Notes: generated by a model from the letters alone, not told the origin. 64,000 nt of DNA from an uncultured Alistipes sp. (GCA_944321765.1 CALUMQ010000012.1:1-64000), one strand, 5' to 3'. Shown: positions 42,438-51,140, numbered from the stretch's first letter. Translations and numbers: made by a program.

Positions 42438-44972
42438 GGCCGTTTTCCCGCTCTGCTGCGGGGTGTCGGGACCCTTTCGGCGTCCGAAGCGGCGATATCC
42501 CCAGAGACCCAGGGCCGCGAGTGCTCCGAAGAGGATGATTCCCGAGCAGAGGCCCGTCACCCCCTCGACGGCGCCCCAGTTCGGGGCGCGGAACCGCCAC
42601 TCGACCGTGTGCTCTCCGGCCGGGAGCCGCATGGCCCGCAGCACGTAGTCAGCCCGGAAGTAGGGGGCCTCCTCGCCGTCGATGAAGGCCTTCCAGCCCT
42701 TGTCGTAGTAGATCTCCGAGAAGACCGCCACGGCCTCTTCGGGCGTCGAATATTCGTAGCGGAGGTAGTTCGGGCGGTACTCCACGAGGGCGATGCGTGC
42801 CGAGGCGTAGATGCCGGGGTGCATCGGACGCGCGGCGTCCGCTTCGGCCTGCGCGGTGTTTGCGACGGCCGTCGTGCGGAGGTTCACCTGCCCCAGCAGG
42901 TCGATCTCCTCCTGTGCGGAGGCGGCGCCGGCCAGCGAATCGACGAACCACGCCGCGCCGTAGGCTGTCGTGCGGCGCTGCGCCTGCGGCTGTCCGTCGG
43001 CCCCCGGGACGATCACGTAGCGCGTGTTGAGCATGTCGAGCACGGCGTCGTCGTTGCGCGAAAGGTAGCGGTCGATCAGATCCTGGTAGCGGGCGAGCTT
43101 CGCCCCGTGGTAACCGCCCACCGAGCGGTGGAAGTAGGAGGTCGTGGCGTCGTTGAAGGGGCTTACCGTAAGGTTCAGCACGCGGTATCCGGGGTCGGTG
43201 TCCTGCATGATGGCCTTGTCGGCGGCTGTCGGCGTGACCTGCTGGCGGCGTGGGGAGTCGAAGCTCTCGTGCGAGAGGAATCGCAGGTCGACCGGCACCA
43301 GGTCGAGGAGCATGACGCCCGCAAGGATGCCCGTGAGGGCGTATTTGCCGATCCTCCGCAGGGCGAAGAGCGCCACGGCGCCCGCCGCGAGGAGGATCAT
43401 CACCAGTGAACGCCAGGCGTCGGCCCTCATCATGGCGGCGCGGTCGGCGGCCATGGCCCGGGCGGTCTCCTCGCCCCACTGGATGTCCATGCCGCGGTCG
43501 ATGTACTCCTGCATGCCGTTTGCCTCGAAGAGGTGGCGGAAGGTGTCGGTCATCGAGACGGTGCTTGCCTCGCGTCCGAAGTCGAAGAGGAGGTTTCCGC
43601 CGACGATGAAGAGCAGGCACACGCCTCCGGTGATGCCGGCGGCCCATGCCAGGGCGCGCAGCAGTTGCTGCCGCGGCACCTCCTCCCTCCAGAGGCGCAT
43701 CAGGGCCAGGGCGCCCAGCAGCGGCACGGCCCACTGCACGACGACGAGCGTCATCGACACCGTGCGGAACTTGTTGTATCCGGGGAGGTATTTGAAGGCC
43801 AGCTCGGTGAATCCCATGAAGTTGTGCCCCCAGGCGAGCAGCAGCATCAGAAGGCTTGCGACCAGAATCCACCACTTGTCGCGTCCGCGGGTGAGCAGGA
43901 TGCCCAGCAGGGCGAGGAATACCGCCGCGGCGCCGAGGTAGGTCGGCCCGGCCGTGTAGGGCTGTGTGCCCCAGTAGGCGGGCAGCTGCTGCGCCGCGCC
44001 GCGCAGTCCGTAGTCGTTGAGCACGGCGGCCGTCTCTCCGTCGGCGGGGAGGGGCGTCGCGGAGTCGCGTCCCATGAAGTCGGGGATCAGCAGGTTGAAG
44101 CTCTCGGCCTTTCCGTAGCTCCAGGCCGTGGCGTATTCGAGGTCAAGTCCGTCGGCCGAGGTCTCGCTGCCGGCCGGGGATACGGCGAGCTCCGAGCCTC
44201 CGCGGGTGGTCTCCGGGGAGTGCTGCGCCGTGTACCAGAGGGGCGCGAAGTTCGACCCCACGGCCAGTATGCCGGCCGCCGCGAGCAGTGCCGTGCGCCG
44301 CGCGAAGTTCGGCAGACGCTTCCCGCGGATGGCGACGATGCCCTCGCTGATCCAGAAGGCCGCCATGGCCACGAGAAAATAATAGGTGATCTGCGGATGG
44401 TTGGCGCCGATTTCGAGCGAGGCGGCGAGTGCCGTGATCGCCGCGCCGTACCACATGTTTCCGCGCAGGGTCATCCACGCGCCGCCCATCATCAGCGGGG
44501 CGTAGACCAGCGCCCACATCTTGGTGACGTGTCCGGCGCCTATGATGAGCAGGAAGTAGGTCGAGAGTCCGTAGGCGAGTGCCGCGACGATGCCCACCCA
44601 GGGGTTCACGCCGAAGATGAGCAGCATGACCCACATGGCCGTCATGGCGAAAAAGAGGAAGGCCGCGGGGGTGTCGAGAATCTTGACCGCCTGCCCCACG
44701 GTGCGCTTGACGGCCTGGGCCGGATAGGCGACGTTGATCAGGTAGGCGGGCATTCCGCCGAACATGCCTCCGGTCCACTGGGGGTCTTCGCCCCGTTCGG
44801 CACGCATCTGCGTGATATCGTGGGCCATACCCTCGTACTGGATGACGTCGTGCTGCGGAAGGACCTCTCTGCGGAACTGCGGGGCGAAGTAGGCGGCGCA
44901 CACCACGAAGAAGAGGAGAAGGGCGACGGCCGTGGGAAGCAGCTTCGAGGCTGCGGAGTTCGAAAAATTCAT
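42432..44972 (-). CDS. YfhO family membrane protein
   Basis: An 846-residue integral membrane protein with at least 12 hydrophobic segments (for example LPTAVALLLFFVVCAAYFAP, 12-31) and a long extracytoplasmic part toward the C-terminus that ends with one more helix. The PFAM YfhO family resembles GT-C glycosyltransferases, and some members are needed for glycosylation of lipoteichoic acid in Firmicutes. Here a role in modifying surface glycolipid is only inference. It has a -7 element at 44996-45003 and is divergent from the prenyl synthase. Confidence 0.85.
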   Translation of the reverse strand: MNFSNSAASKLLPTAVALLLFFVVCAAYFAPQFRREVLPQHDVIQYEGMAHDITQMRAERGEDPQWTGGMFGGMPAYLINVAYPAQAVKRTVGQAVKILDTPAAFLFFAMTAMWVMLLIFGVNPWVGIVAALAYGLSTYFLLIIGAGHVTKMWALVYAPLMMGGAWMTLRGNMWYGAAITALAASLEIGANHPQITYYFLVAMAAFWISEGIVAIRGKRLPNFARRTALLAAAGILAVGSNFAPLWYTAQHSPETTRGGSELAVSPAGSETSADGLDLEYATAWSYGKAESFNLLIPDFMGRDSATPLPADGETAAVLNDYGLRGAAQQLPAYWGTQPYTAGPTYLGAAAVFLALLGILLTRGRDKWWILVASLLMLLLAWGHNFMGFTELAFKYLPGYNKFRTVSMTLVVVQWAVPLLGALALMRLWREEVPRQQLLRALAWAAGITGGVCLLFIVGGNLLFDFGREASTVSMTDTFRHLFEANGMQEYIDRGMDIQWGEETARAMAADRAAMMRADAWRSLVMILLAAGAVALFALRRIGKYALTGILAGVMLLDLVPVDLRFLSHESFDSPRRQQVTPTAADKAIMQDTDPGYRVLNLTVSPFNDATTSYFHRSVGGYHGAKLARYQDLIDRYLSRNDDAVLDMLNTRYVIVPGADGQPQAQRRTTAYGAAWFVDSLAGAASAQEEIDLLGQVNLRTTAVANTAQAEADAARPMHPGIYASARIALVEYRPNYLRYEYSTPEEAVAVFSEIYYDKGWKAFIDGEEAPYFRADYVLRAMRLPAGEHTVEWRFRAPNWGAVEGVTGLCSGIILFGALAALGLWGYRRFGRRKGPDTPQQSGKTAA

Positions 44973-44995
44973 GTTCCCGAGTCTTAATCAATGGC

Positions 44996-45003
44996 CAAAG
45001 GTA
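44996..45003 (-). promoter_or_regulatory. -7 element of the YfhO gene
   Basis: TACCTTTG on the minus strand, an exact TAnnTTTG, 23 bp before the start at 44972. It forms a divergent promoter with 45047-45054. Confidence 0.6.
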
Positions 45004-45046
45004 CGAAAAAACAGCGACAGTCCGTGCCTTGAAAGCGAAAAATGAC

Positions 45047-45054
45047 TATCTTTG
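45047..45054 (+). promoter_or_regulatory. -7 element of the polyprenyl synthase gene
   Basis: TATCTTTG, exact TAnnTTTG, ends only 6 bp before the ATG at 45061. Transcription would begin at or beside the start codon, giving a leaderless or nearly leaderless mRNA. Confidence 0.65.
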
Positions 45055-45060
45055 CAGAGT

Positions 45061-46050
45061 ATGATTACACTCGATGACATTCGCAAACCCGTTACGGCGG
45101 AGTTGGCGGCCTTCGACGAGTTCGTCGAGCGCCAGTTCACGGCCGAAGGGGAGTTGCTTTCCGATATGCTGCGTTATGCCCTTTCGTCGCGCGGCAAGGG
45201 GATCCGGCCCCTGCTGGTGATGCTTTCCGCAGCGATGAATGCTCCGGTCAAGGGGGCGTCGCTCGGACGCCGGGCGTCGCTGGCGGCGATGCTGGTCGAA
45301 ATGGTCCATGTGGCGTCGCTGATTCACGACGACGTGATCGACGAGGCCGACACGCGCCGCGGCAAGCCCTCGGTAAATGCCCGCTGGCAGTCGCACAAGG
45401 CCGTAATTCTGGGCGACTACATCCTGGCCCGGAACATGAACATCGGCCTGCAGAGCGGCCAGTTCGACCTGGTGACGCACGTCTGCGGCTCGATGGCCTC
45501 GCTGTGCGAGGGCGAGATCCTGCAGGACGACTGTGCGGCGAACCGGCTGATGAGCCGCAAGACCTACTTCGACATCATCTACAAAAAGACTGCCAGTCTG
45601 TTGGGCATCAGCTCCTCGGCCGGCGCCCTGGCGGTGCATGCCACGCGCGACAGGGTCACGACGATGCGCCGTTTCGGCGAGGCGCTGGGCATGGCGTTCC
45701 AGATTCAGGACGACATTCTCGACTATACGCCCTCGAACCATGCGGGCAAACCCGTGGGGAACGATCTCTGCGAGGGGAAAATCACCCTGCCGCTGCTGAC
45801 CGTTCTCGAAAACTCCCCGGAAGAGCGCCGCGCGGAGCTGCTCGGGCACCTGGCGCGCTGCGGAGAGGATGCCTCCTCGGTGGAGTACCTGCGCGGTGTG
45901 GTTGCGCAGGAGGGGGGCCTGGAGGCTGCCGCCGAGGTGATGCACGGCTACATCACACGGGCCGTGGAGATGCTCTCCGACTACGAAGACACGCCCTACC
46001 GCTCGTCGCTCATCAACCTGTGCGCCTACGTCGCCGAACGCGACCGGTGA
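45061..46050 (+). CDS. ispB: Polyprenyl (octaprenyl-type) diphosphate synthase
   Basis: A 329-residue trans-prenyl synthase that extends farnesyl diphosphate with isopentenyl diphosphate to make the side chain of menaquinone. The two aspartate-rich motifs are present: LIHDDVIDEADTRRG and FQIQDDILDYTP. GKGIRPLLVML is the first-region Arg/Lys block. The start ATG 45061 is preferred over the TTG at 45052, because the -7 element covers the latter. The product chain length cannot be determined here. The gap after it contains a degenerate tandem array. Confidence 0.92.
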   Translation: MITLDDIRKPVTAELAAFDEFVERQFTAEGELLSDMLRYALSSRGKGIRPLLVMLSAAMNAPVKGASLGRRASLAAMLVEMVHVASLIHDDVIDEADTRRGKPSVNARWQSHKAVILGDYILARNMNIGLQSGQFDLVTHVCGSMASLCEGEILQDDCAANRLMSRKTYFDIIYKKTASLLGISSSAGALAVHATRDRVTTMRRFGEALGMAFQIQDDILDYTPSNHAGKPVGNDLCEGKITLPLLTVLENSPEERRAELLGHLARCGEDASSVEYLRGVVAQEGGLEAAAEVMHGYITRAVEMLSDYEDTPYRSSLINLCAYVAERDR

Positions 46051-46159
46051 CCCCGCCCCCGAACCCCGAAGCCAGATGACCCGAATCCAGATGACCCGAA
46101 GTCAGATAACCCGATAACCCGAACTCCGAAAGTCAGAATCCCGAAAATCAGAAATAACC
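46048..46159 (+). repeat. 15-bp degenerate tandem array after the ispB stop codon
   Basis: Clear 15-bp units CCAGATGACCCGAAT (46072-46086) and CCAGATGACCCGAAG (46087-46101) are followed by shorter variants (TCAGATAACCCGA and similar) to about 46159. The stop region GGTGACCCCG is itself a TGACCC-like copy, as in the arrays after comM and ftsQ. The rest of the 157-bp gap has no promoter I can identify. Confidence 0.7.
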
Positions 46160-46207
46160 ATCCTTCGAACACCACTCCTGAAACATTAACCTAATTATTA
46201 ATATTCA

Positions 46208-47518
46208 ATGGAAAAAAAGCAAAACTTCATTCTTCCGATCATCGTGATGATCTTCCTCTTCGGCATGATCTCCTTCGTGACGAACCTCGCTTCGCCGATG
46301 GGTGACATCCTGAAGTATCAGTTCAATGTCCCGAACTGGATGGGTACGCTGGGCGTCTTCGCCAACTTCGTGGCCTATGCCATCATGGGCTACCCCGCAG
46401 GCAACATGCTGCAGCGTTACGGATACAAGAAGACCGCGCTGGTTGCCGTGGCCGTGGGATTCATCGGCGTGGGCATCCAGACCCTTTCGGGTACCGTGGA
46501 GAGCTTCGGCGTATACCTCCTGGGCGCCTTCATCGCAGGTTTCTCGATGTGCCTGCTCAATACGGTCGTGAACCCGATGCTGAACCGTCTGGGCGGCGGC
46601 GGCAACAAGGGTAACCAGCTGATCCAGGCCGGCGGTTCGTTCAACTCGCTCTGCGGTACGGCGGTCATCATCCTGACGGGTCTGCTGATTCCCGAGGGCA
46701 TCAAGAATGCGCAGATCAGCCACGTCTTCCCGCTGATGTATGCGGCTCTGGCCATCTTCGCCTTCGCCTTCATCGTGATCGCCCTGACGAAGATCCCGGA
46801 GAACAAGCCCGAGGCAGCCGACAAGAAGAAGTCCGCTTCGGCCGGCAAGTACGGTCCGATGTCGTTCCGTCACTTCGTGCTGGGCTCGATCGCCATCTTC
46901 ATCTATGTAGGTGTTGAGGTGGGTGTTCCCAACGTGCTGCAGAAGTGGCTGCAGAATCCCGATCTGAATGTGCTGGGCAGCGGTGTCAACGCCGAGGCCG
47001 TTGCCGGATCGGTCGCTGCAACCTACTGGTTCCTGATGCTCGTCGGCCGTCTGCTGGGTGCCGTGATCGGCAGCAAGGTATCGGCCCGTGCCATGCTGAC
47101 GGTCGTCGCCAGCCTGGGCGTGCTGCTGACGCTGGGCGCCATCTTCTCCTCGCCCGCAACGCTTGTCAACCTGCCGGTATTCAACGGCTCGGCAGGCTTC
47201 GGACTGGTGAACGTGCCCGTCAATGCGGCGCTGCTGGTATTCATCGGTCTCTGCACCTCGGTGATGTGGGGAGGTATCTTCAACCTGGCCGTCGAGGGTC
47301 TGGGCAAGTACACCGAGAAGGCTTCGGGTATCTTCATGGCGCTGGTTTGCGGCGGTGGTATTCTTCCGCTGCTTCAGAATGCCATCGTTGACTACACCAA
47401 CAACGGTGAGGGCTACCTGACCAGCTACTGGGTAATCGTTGTCGGTCTGTTGTTCCTGCTTTACTACGCCGTGTCGGGTTCGAAGAACGTCAACAAGGAC
47501 ATCCCGGTCAACGACTGA
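46208..47518 (+). CDS. Sugar MFS transporter, FHS (fucose/glucose-galactose) family
   Basis: A 436-residue 12-helix permease. FILPIIVMIFLFGMISFVTN is the first helix, and LLNTVVNPMLNRLGG lies in the region typical of the fucose/galactose/H+ symporter (FHS) branch. TSVMWGGIFNLAVEGLGKYTEKASGI is the diagnostic late motif of the family. The substrate could be fucose, glucose or galactose. The gene stands alone with its own terminator. The long AT-rich stretch before the ATG (46170-46207) suggests a promoter, but no consensus element was found. Confidence 0.88.
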   Translation: MEKKQNFILPIIVMIFLFGMISFVTNLASPMGDILKYQFNVPNWMGTLGVFANFVAYAIMGYPAGNMLQRYGYKKTALVAVAVGFIGVGIQTLSGTVESFGVYLLGAFIAGFSMCLLNTVVNPMLNRLGGGGNKGNQLIQAGGSFNSLCGTAVIILTGLLIPEGIKNAQISHVFPLMYAALAIFAFAFIVIALTKIPENKPEAADKKKSASAGKYGPMSFRHFVLGSIAIFIYVGVEVGVPNVLQKWLQNPDLNVLGSGVNAEAVAGSVAATYWFLMLVGRLLGAVIGSKVSARAMLTVVASLGVLLTLGAIFSSPATLVNLPVFNGSAGFGLVNVPVNAALLVFIGLCTSVMWGGIFNLAVEGLGKYTEKASGIFMALVCGGGILPLLQNAIVDYTNNGEGYLTSYWVIVVGLLFLLYYAVSGSKNVNKDIPVND

Positions 47519-47540
47519 TCGTCGGAGCGTCCGCAATAAT

Positions 47541-47575
47541 AAAAGAGGCGCCTTCCCTGTGGAAGGCGCCTCTTT
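47541..47575 (+). terminator. Terminator of the FHS transporter
   Basis: A 12-bp stem (47545-47556 with 47561-47572) flanked by A4 and T3, 26 bp after the stop codon. Confidence 0.8.
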
Positions 47576-47626
47576 CGTCTCCGTCTCCCGATCCCGGCTG
47601 CCTGCCCTTGGTCCGGCTGCCGCCTT

Positions 47627-47680
47627 TTTCGCTCTCGCTCTCCCTTTCGCTCTCCCTTTCGCTCTCCCTTTCGCTCTCCC
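47627..47680. repeat. 12-bp tandem repeat between two terminators
   Basis: TTTCGCTCTCCC is repeated exactly at 47645-47656, 47657-47668 and 47669-47680, preceded by an imperfect copy. The array lies between the FHS terminator and the rplS terminator and has strong strand asymmetry (no A, C/T-rich on the plus strand). It is not anchored to a stop codon. Confidence 0.85.
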
Positions 47681-47693
47681 TGCTCCCCGGTAC

Positions 47694-47735
47694 AAAAAAA
47701 CAGGACCGTTTCCCCGAAGGGACGGTCCTGTTTTT
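47694..47735 (-). terminator. Terminator of rplS
   Basis: Stem ACAGGACCGT (47700-47709) pairs with ACGGTCCTGT (47722-47731), flanked by seven A on the left (T run for the minus strand) and T5 on the right. It lies 18 bp after the rplS stop and could act in both directions. Confidence 0.88.
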
Positions 47736-47753
47736 CGCTCGAAGCGCTCCGGC

Positions 47754-48134
47754 CTACTTCTTTTCGGCGCTGGTCATACGCTTCTCCTTGATGCGGGCCT
47801 TCTTGCCGGTCAGATCGCGCAGGTAGTAGATACGTGCACGACGTACGACACCGATCTTGTTGACCTCGATCTTGTCGATGTGGGGCGAGTAGAGCGGGAA
47901 GATACGCTCCACACCCACGCCGTTGGAGATCTTGCGGATGGTGAACATCTTGGTCTTGCCCTGACCCTTGATCTGGATCACGACGCCGCGGAAGCTCTGT
48001 ACGCGCTCCTTGTTACCCTCGATGATCCGGTACGATACGGTGATCGTGTCGCCGGCCTTGAACGACGGAATGTCGGCGTCCGTCTTCGGCCACATCTGCT
48101 CGTTGACGAGCTTGATGATTGCATCTTTGTTCAT
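47754..48134 (-). CDS. rplS: 50S ribosomal protein L19
   Basis: A 126-residue ribosomal protein at the 30S-50S interface. It contains [52 protein letters not shown] and [22 protein letters not shown], all hallmarks of L19, and a basic C-terminus. The ATG at 48134 matches the family; the longer open frame covers the leader. It is a single-gene unit with a leader of about 190 nt, and it is separate from trmD, with which it often forms an operon. Confidence 0.97.
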   Translation of the reverse strand: MNKDAIIKLVNEQMWPKTDADIPSFKAGDTITVSYRIIEGNKERVQSFRGVVIQIKGQGKTKMFTIRKISNGVGVERIFPLYSPHIDKIEVNKIGVVRRARIYYLRDLTGKKARIKEKRMTSAEKK

Positions 48135-48336
48135 TGTTGCAACAAAAAAATTAATGTTTCGCATTCGACATTCCCGCTGTACCCGGACTACCATACGGCA
48201 CCTTGCCGTAATCCCGCGCAAGCCCTTGTCGCGCTTCGTTTCCGAAGCGGCTCCGCACCTTCCGGTCCGGGGCTCCGCTGCCGCCGCAGTACCCAATGAA
48301 AGAGGTCGATATACGCCCTTGGGGAGTGCAAAGGTA
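48135..48336 (-). promoter_or_regulatory. rplS promoter element and long structured leader
   Basis: A minus-strand TACCTTTG (48329-48336) sits about 190 nt before the rplS ATG. The leader between contains two clear hairpins, ACGGCA/TGCCGT (48195-48209) and CGCTTCG/CGAAGCG (48232-48249), and further complementary GC-rich pieces near 48250-48285. A leader of this size before a ribosomal protein gene suggests autoregulation by L19, but I cannot match a known leader class by eye. Confidence 0.55.
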
Positions 48337-48390
48337 GGAAGAAAATTCGTAAGTTCAAGCCCCGGGGGATAAAAAATGCGATTTATCGCG

Positions 48391-48398
48391 TATCTTTG
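48391..48398 (+). promoter_or_regulatory. -7 element of surE
   Basis: TATCTTTG, an exact TAnnTTTG, 75 bp before the surE ATG at 48473. A -33 TTTG is not visible. Confidence 0.5.
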
Positions 48399-48472
48399 CA
48401 ACGATTTGCTCCGCAGGGGGGCGATTCGCGCCGCGCCCGCAGGCCGGCCGTACAGCACTAAAGCGTAAAACG

Positions 48473-49243
48473 ATGAACGAACGATTGATACTTGTCACCA
48501 ACGACGACGGATACCAGTCCCGGGGGCTGGCGGCGGCCATCGAGGTCGCCCGCGGCTTCGGGCATGTCTTTGTCGTGGCTCCCGAGACCGCGCAGAGCGG
48601 CATGAGCCAGGCCATCACGATGCACAACCCGCTCTACCTGCGCCGCGTGCGTCAGGATGCCGATGTCGAGGTGTACGCCTTTTCGGGCACGCCGGTCGAC
48701 TGTCTGAAGATGGCCTTCGACTACCTGCTGCGCGAGCGGCGTGTCGATCTGGTGATCTCGGGCATCAACCACGGCTCGAACTCGGCGGTCAACGTCCTCT
48801 ACTCCGGAACGATGGGCGCGGCGCTCGAAGGGAGCTTCTACGGATGCCCTTCGGTCGGGCTGTCGCTCGACGACCACTCGGCGGAGGCCGATTTCGACGG
48901 CGCGGTCCTCTACGGACGTCAGATCGTCGGGAGGGTGCTCGACGCGCAGCCGGCTCTTCCGCTGTGTCTGAACGTCAACGTCCCCGTGGGGCGTCCGGAG
49001 ACGATCCGCGGGGTGAAGCTCTGCCGGCAGAACCGCGGCTTCTGGCGCGAGGAGTTCTACCGCCGCGAAGATCCCCGCGGGCGGGAGTACTTCTGGCTCA
49101 CGGGCGAGTTCATCGACGGTGAGCCCGAGGCAACCGATACCGACGAGTGGGCCCTTCGCAACCACTACGTCTCGGTGGTTCCCGTGCAGTCGGACCTGAC
49201 CGACTACCGGCAGCTGAAAAATCTCGCCTCCGTACTCGGGTAA
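48473..49243 (+). CDS. surE: 5'/3'-nucleotidase SurE
   Basis: A 256-residue metal-dependent phosphatase acting on nucleoside monophosphates, linked to stationary-phase survival. [13 protein letters not shown] has the metal-binding DD, and [25 protein letters not shown] is the conserved core. [15 protein letters not shown] is also typical. It is monocistronic and followed by the promoter of the histidine kinase gene. In many Bacteroidota it neighbours lpxB, which is not the case here. Confidence 0.95.
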   Translation: MNERLILVTNDDGYQSRGLAAAIEVARGFGHVFVVAPETAQSGMSQAITMHNPLYLRRVRQDADVEVYAFSGTPVDCLKMAFDYLLRERRVDLVISGINHGSNSAVNVLYSGTMGAALEGSFYGCPSVGLSLDDHSAEADFDGAVLYGRQIVGRVLDAQPALPLCLNVNVPVGRPETIRGVKLCRQNRGFWREEFYRREDPRGREYFWLTGEFIDGEPEATDTDEWALRNHYVSVVPVQSDLTDYRQLKNLASVLG

Positions 49244-49254
49244 CGAATTTTTCG

Positions 49255-49262
49255 TATCTTTG
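49255..49262 (+). promoter_or_regulatory. -7 element of the two-component operon
   Basis: TATCTTTG, exact TAnnTTTG, 66 bp before the histidine kinase ATG and 12 bp after the surE stop. No TTTG at -33 was found. Confidence 0.5.
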
Positions 49263-49327
49263 TAGGGAGCATCCCCCTGCGGGCCCTTCACCGGCGTGCG
49301 GCGGACAGCTCCCAACACCCTGTGCCT

Positions 49328-50299
49328 ATGCTGATCAAGTTCCTGCTCATCCTGTCGATCCTGATCCAGACCGTCGCCACGGTCTACGCCCTGCGTCTGG
49401 TGCGCACGACGAAGTACAACTCGGTGTGGATCCTCTTCATCGTGGGCTTCTCGCTCCTCTCGGTCGAACGCCTCGTGCAGCTGCTGGTCGCCACCGGACA
49501 GTACGTGCCGCGGTGGTGGTTCGCCTACCTGGGCATCGTCATCTCGATCTGCCTGTCTATCGGCGTGATGTACGCCCACAAGCTTTTCAAGTATATCGCC
49601 CGGATCAACCGCCAGCGGACGCTGCTCAACAAACGGATCCTTACGGCCGTGCTGCGTACCGAGGAGAAGGCGCGTTCGCGCTTCTCCAAGGAGCTGCACG
49701 ACGGCCTGGGCCCGCTGCTTTCGTCGGCCAAGATGTCGCTCACGGCCCTTTCGCGCGACGAACACGACGCCGAACAGCGGGAGATCATCGCCAACACGAC
49801 CTACGTCATCGATGAAGCGATCCGTTCGCTGCGCGAGATCTCGAACAACCTCTCGCCGCACGTGCTCAACGACTTCGGACTGGCGCGCGGCGTGCAGCAC
49901 TTCATCGACCGCAGCGTGGCGATGCACGACGTGAAGATCCGCTTCACGACCAACCTCCGCTCGGAGCGCTACGACTCCGACGTGGAGGTGATTCTCTACC
50001 GGGTGATCTGCGAGCTGATCAACAACTCGCTCAAGCATGCCGCCTGCAAGTCGATCAACCTCTCGCTGTCGCAGATCGGCACGGAGCTGTCGCTCGACTA
50101 CTCGGACGACGGGCGCGGCTTCAACCCGCAGGCGATGATGGACTGCGGCATGGGGTTGTCGAACATCGCCTCGCGCATCAACTCCCTGGGCGGAACGTTC
50201 GATATCCGTTCGTCCAAGGGCAAGGGCATGCAGGCGGCCATCCGCATCAACCTGGCTCCCGAGCCGGCACCGCGTTCGCGGCGTCGGCGCCGCGGCTGA
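49328..50299 (+). CDS. Membrane sensor histidine kinase, HisKA_3 (NarX/LiaS type)
   Basis: A 323-residue kinase with three hydrophobic segments in the first 90 residues (FLLILSILIQTVATVYAL; WILFIVGFSLLSVERLVQLL; WFAYLGIVISICLSIGVMY) and no large periplasmic domain. The H-box is ARSRFSKELHDGLGPLLSSA, with the phospho-His in KELHDG. VICELINNSLKHA is the N-box and DDGRGFNPQ the G1 box. The short sensor suggests intramembrane or cytoplasmic sensing. ATG 49328 is chosen over GTG 49322. A LuxR response regulator follows 46 bp downstream and is the obvious partner. Confidence 0.9.
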   Translation: MLIKFLLILSILIQTVATVYALRLVRTTKYNSVWILFIVGFSLLSVERLVQLLVATGQYVPRWWFAYLGIVISICLSIGVMYAHKLFKYIARINRQRTLLNKRILTAVLRTEEKARSRFSKELHDGLGPLLSSAKMSLTALSRDEHDAEQREIIANTTYVIDEAIRSLREISNNLSPHVLNDFGLARGVQHFIDRSVAMHDVKIRFTTNLRSERYDSDVEVILYRVICELINNSLKHAACKSINLSLSQIGTELSLDYSDDGRGFNPQAMMDCGMGLSNIASRINSLGGTFDIRSSKGKGMQAAIRINLAPEPAPRSRRRRRG

Positions 50300-50345
50300 C
50301 CGCCGTCGGTTCAACCGTTCAACTCATCAAGATACTTTTCCCGCG

Positions 50346-50984
50346 ATGTATAAAATCATTCTTGTTGACGACCATTCACTCTTCCGCAACGGCCTCAAGG
50401 GGCTGTTGGAACATTGTGCCGACTGCCGTGTAATCGGCGAGGCGGGAAGCGGCGAGGAGTTTCTCTCGATGCTCGAGGCGGGGAGTCCCGACGTGGATGT
50501 CGTATTCATGGACTTCGCCATGCCGGGGCTCGACGGGGCGCAGACCACCGAGCGCGCCCTGGCCCGATGTCCCGATCTGCGGATCATCACGCTGTCGATG
50601 TTCGGCGAGGAGGGCTACTATTCGCGGATGGTCGAGGCCGGCGCGCGGGGCTTTCTACTCAAGGATTCGAACATCGAGGATGTGATCGAGGCGATCGAGA
50701 CGGTCGTTGCGGGAGGGAGTTACTTCTCCGCGGAGCTGCTGTCGAACCTTGCCGGGCGGATGCGCACGCGGAGCGACGTTCCCGACGAGGCGCTCTCGTC
50801 CCGCGAGCGGGAGATTCTGGTGGCCGTCTGCCGGGGTCTTTCGAACCAGGAGATTGCCGACGAACTCTTCATTTCGAAACGCACGGTCGACAAGCACCGG
50901 GCCAACATTCTCGAAAAGACCGGCTGCAAGAATACCGCCTCGCTGGTGGTCTATGCCATTCGCAACGGCATCGTGGAGGTCTGA
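50346..50984 (+). CDS. LuxR/NarL-type response regulator
   Basis: A 212-residue two-domain regulator. The receiver domain (1-120) starts MYKIILVDDHSLFRNG with the acidic pair DD, and the phospho-acceptor Asp lies in DVVFMDFAMPGLDG. The C-terminal HTH (about 145-210) is LSSREREILVAVCRGLSNQE, with SKRTVDKHRANILEKTGCKN as the recognition helix. It pairs with the preceding HisKA_3 kinase. The target genes are not indicated in the window. Confidence 0.95.
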   Translation: MYKIILVDDHSLFRNGLKGLLEHCADCRVIGEAGSGEEFLSMLEAGSPDVDVVFMDFAMPGLDGAQTTERALARCPDLRIITLSMFGEEGYYSRMVEAGARGFLLKDSNIEDVIEAIETVVAGGSYFSAELLSNLAGRMRTRSDVPDEALSSREREILVAVCRGLSNQEIADELFISKRTVDKHRANILEKTGCKNTASLVVYAIRNGIVEV

Positions 50985-51054
50985 GGCCCCTTCCCGTTCC
51001 GGGGCGGCAAAGCCGCCCTTCCGCCGTCCGGAGCCTCTCTTTCTGTTCCGCTAC

Positions 51055-51087
51055 CCCTGCACGGATTTCCGGCAGGGCCTTTTTTTT
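51055..51087 (+). terminator. Terminator of the two-component operon
   Basis: CCCTGC (51055-51060) pairs with GCAGGG (51072-51077), with inner pairs CGG/CCG, followed by eight T (51080-51087). A second hairpin, GGGCGGC-AAA-GCCGCCC, precedes it near 51002-51018. Confidence 0.82.
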
Positions 51088-51108
51088 GTGCGGGAAGGGC
51101 CGGGAAAA

Positions 51109-51140
51109 TTTGCAGAATCGGTAAAAGATGCGTATATTTG
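51109..51140 (+). promoter_or_regulatory. Promoter of the sulfatase gene
   Basis: TTTG (51109-51112), 20 bp, TATATTTG (51133-51140): full consensus, 32 bp before the ATG at 51173. The putative operator 51139-51148 overlaps its downstream end. Confidence 0.85.
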
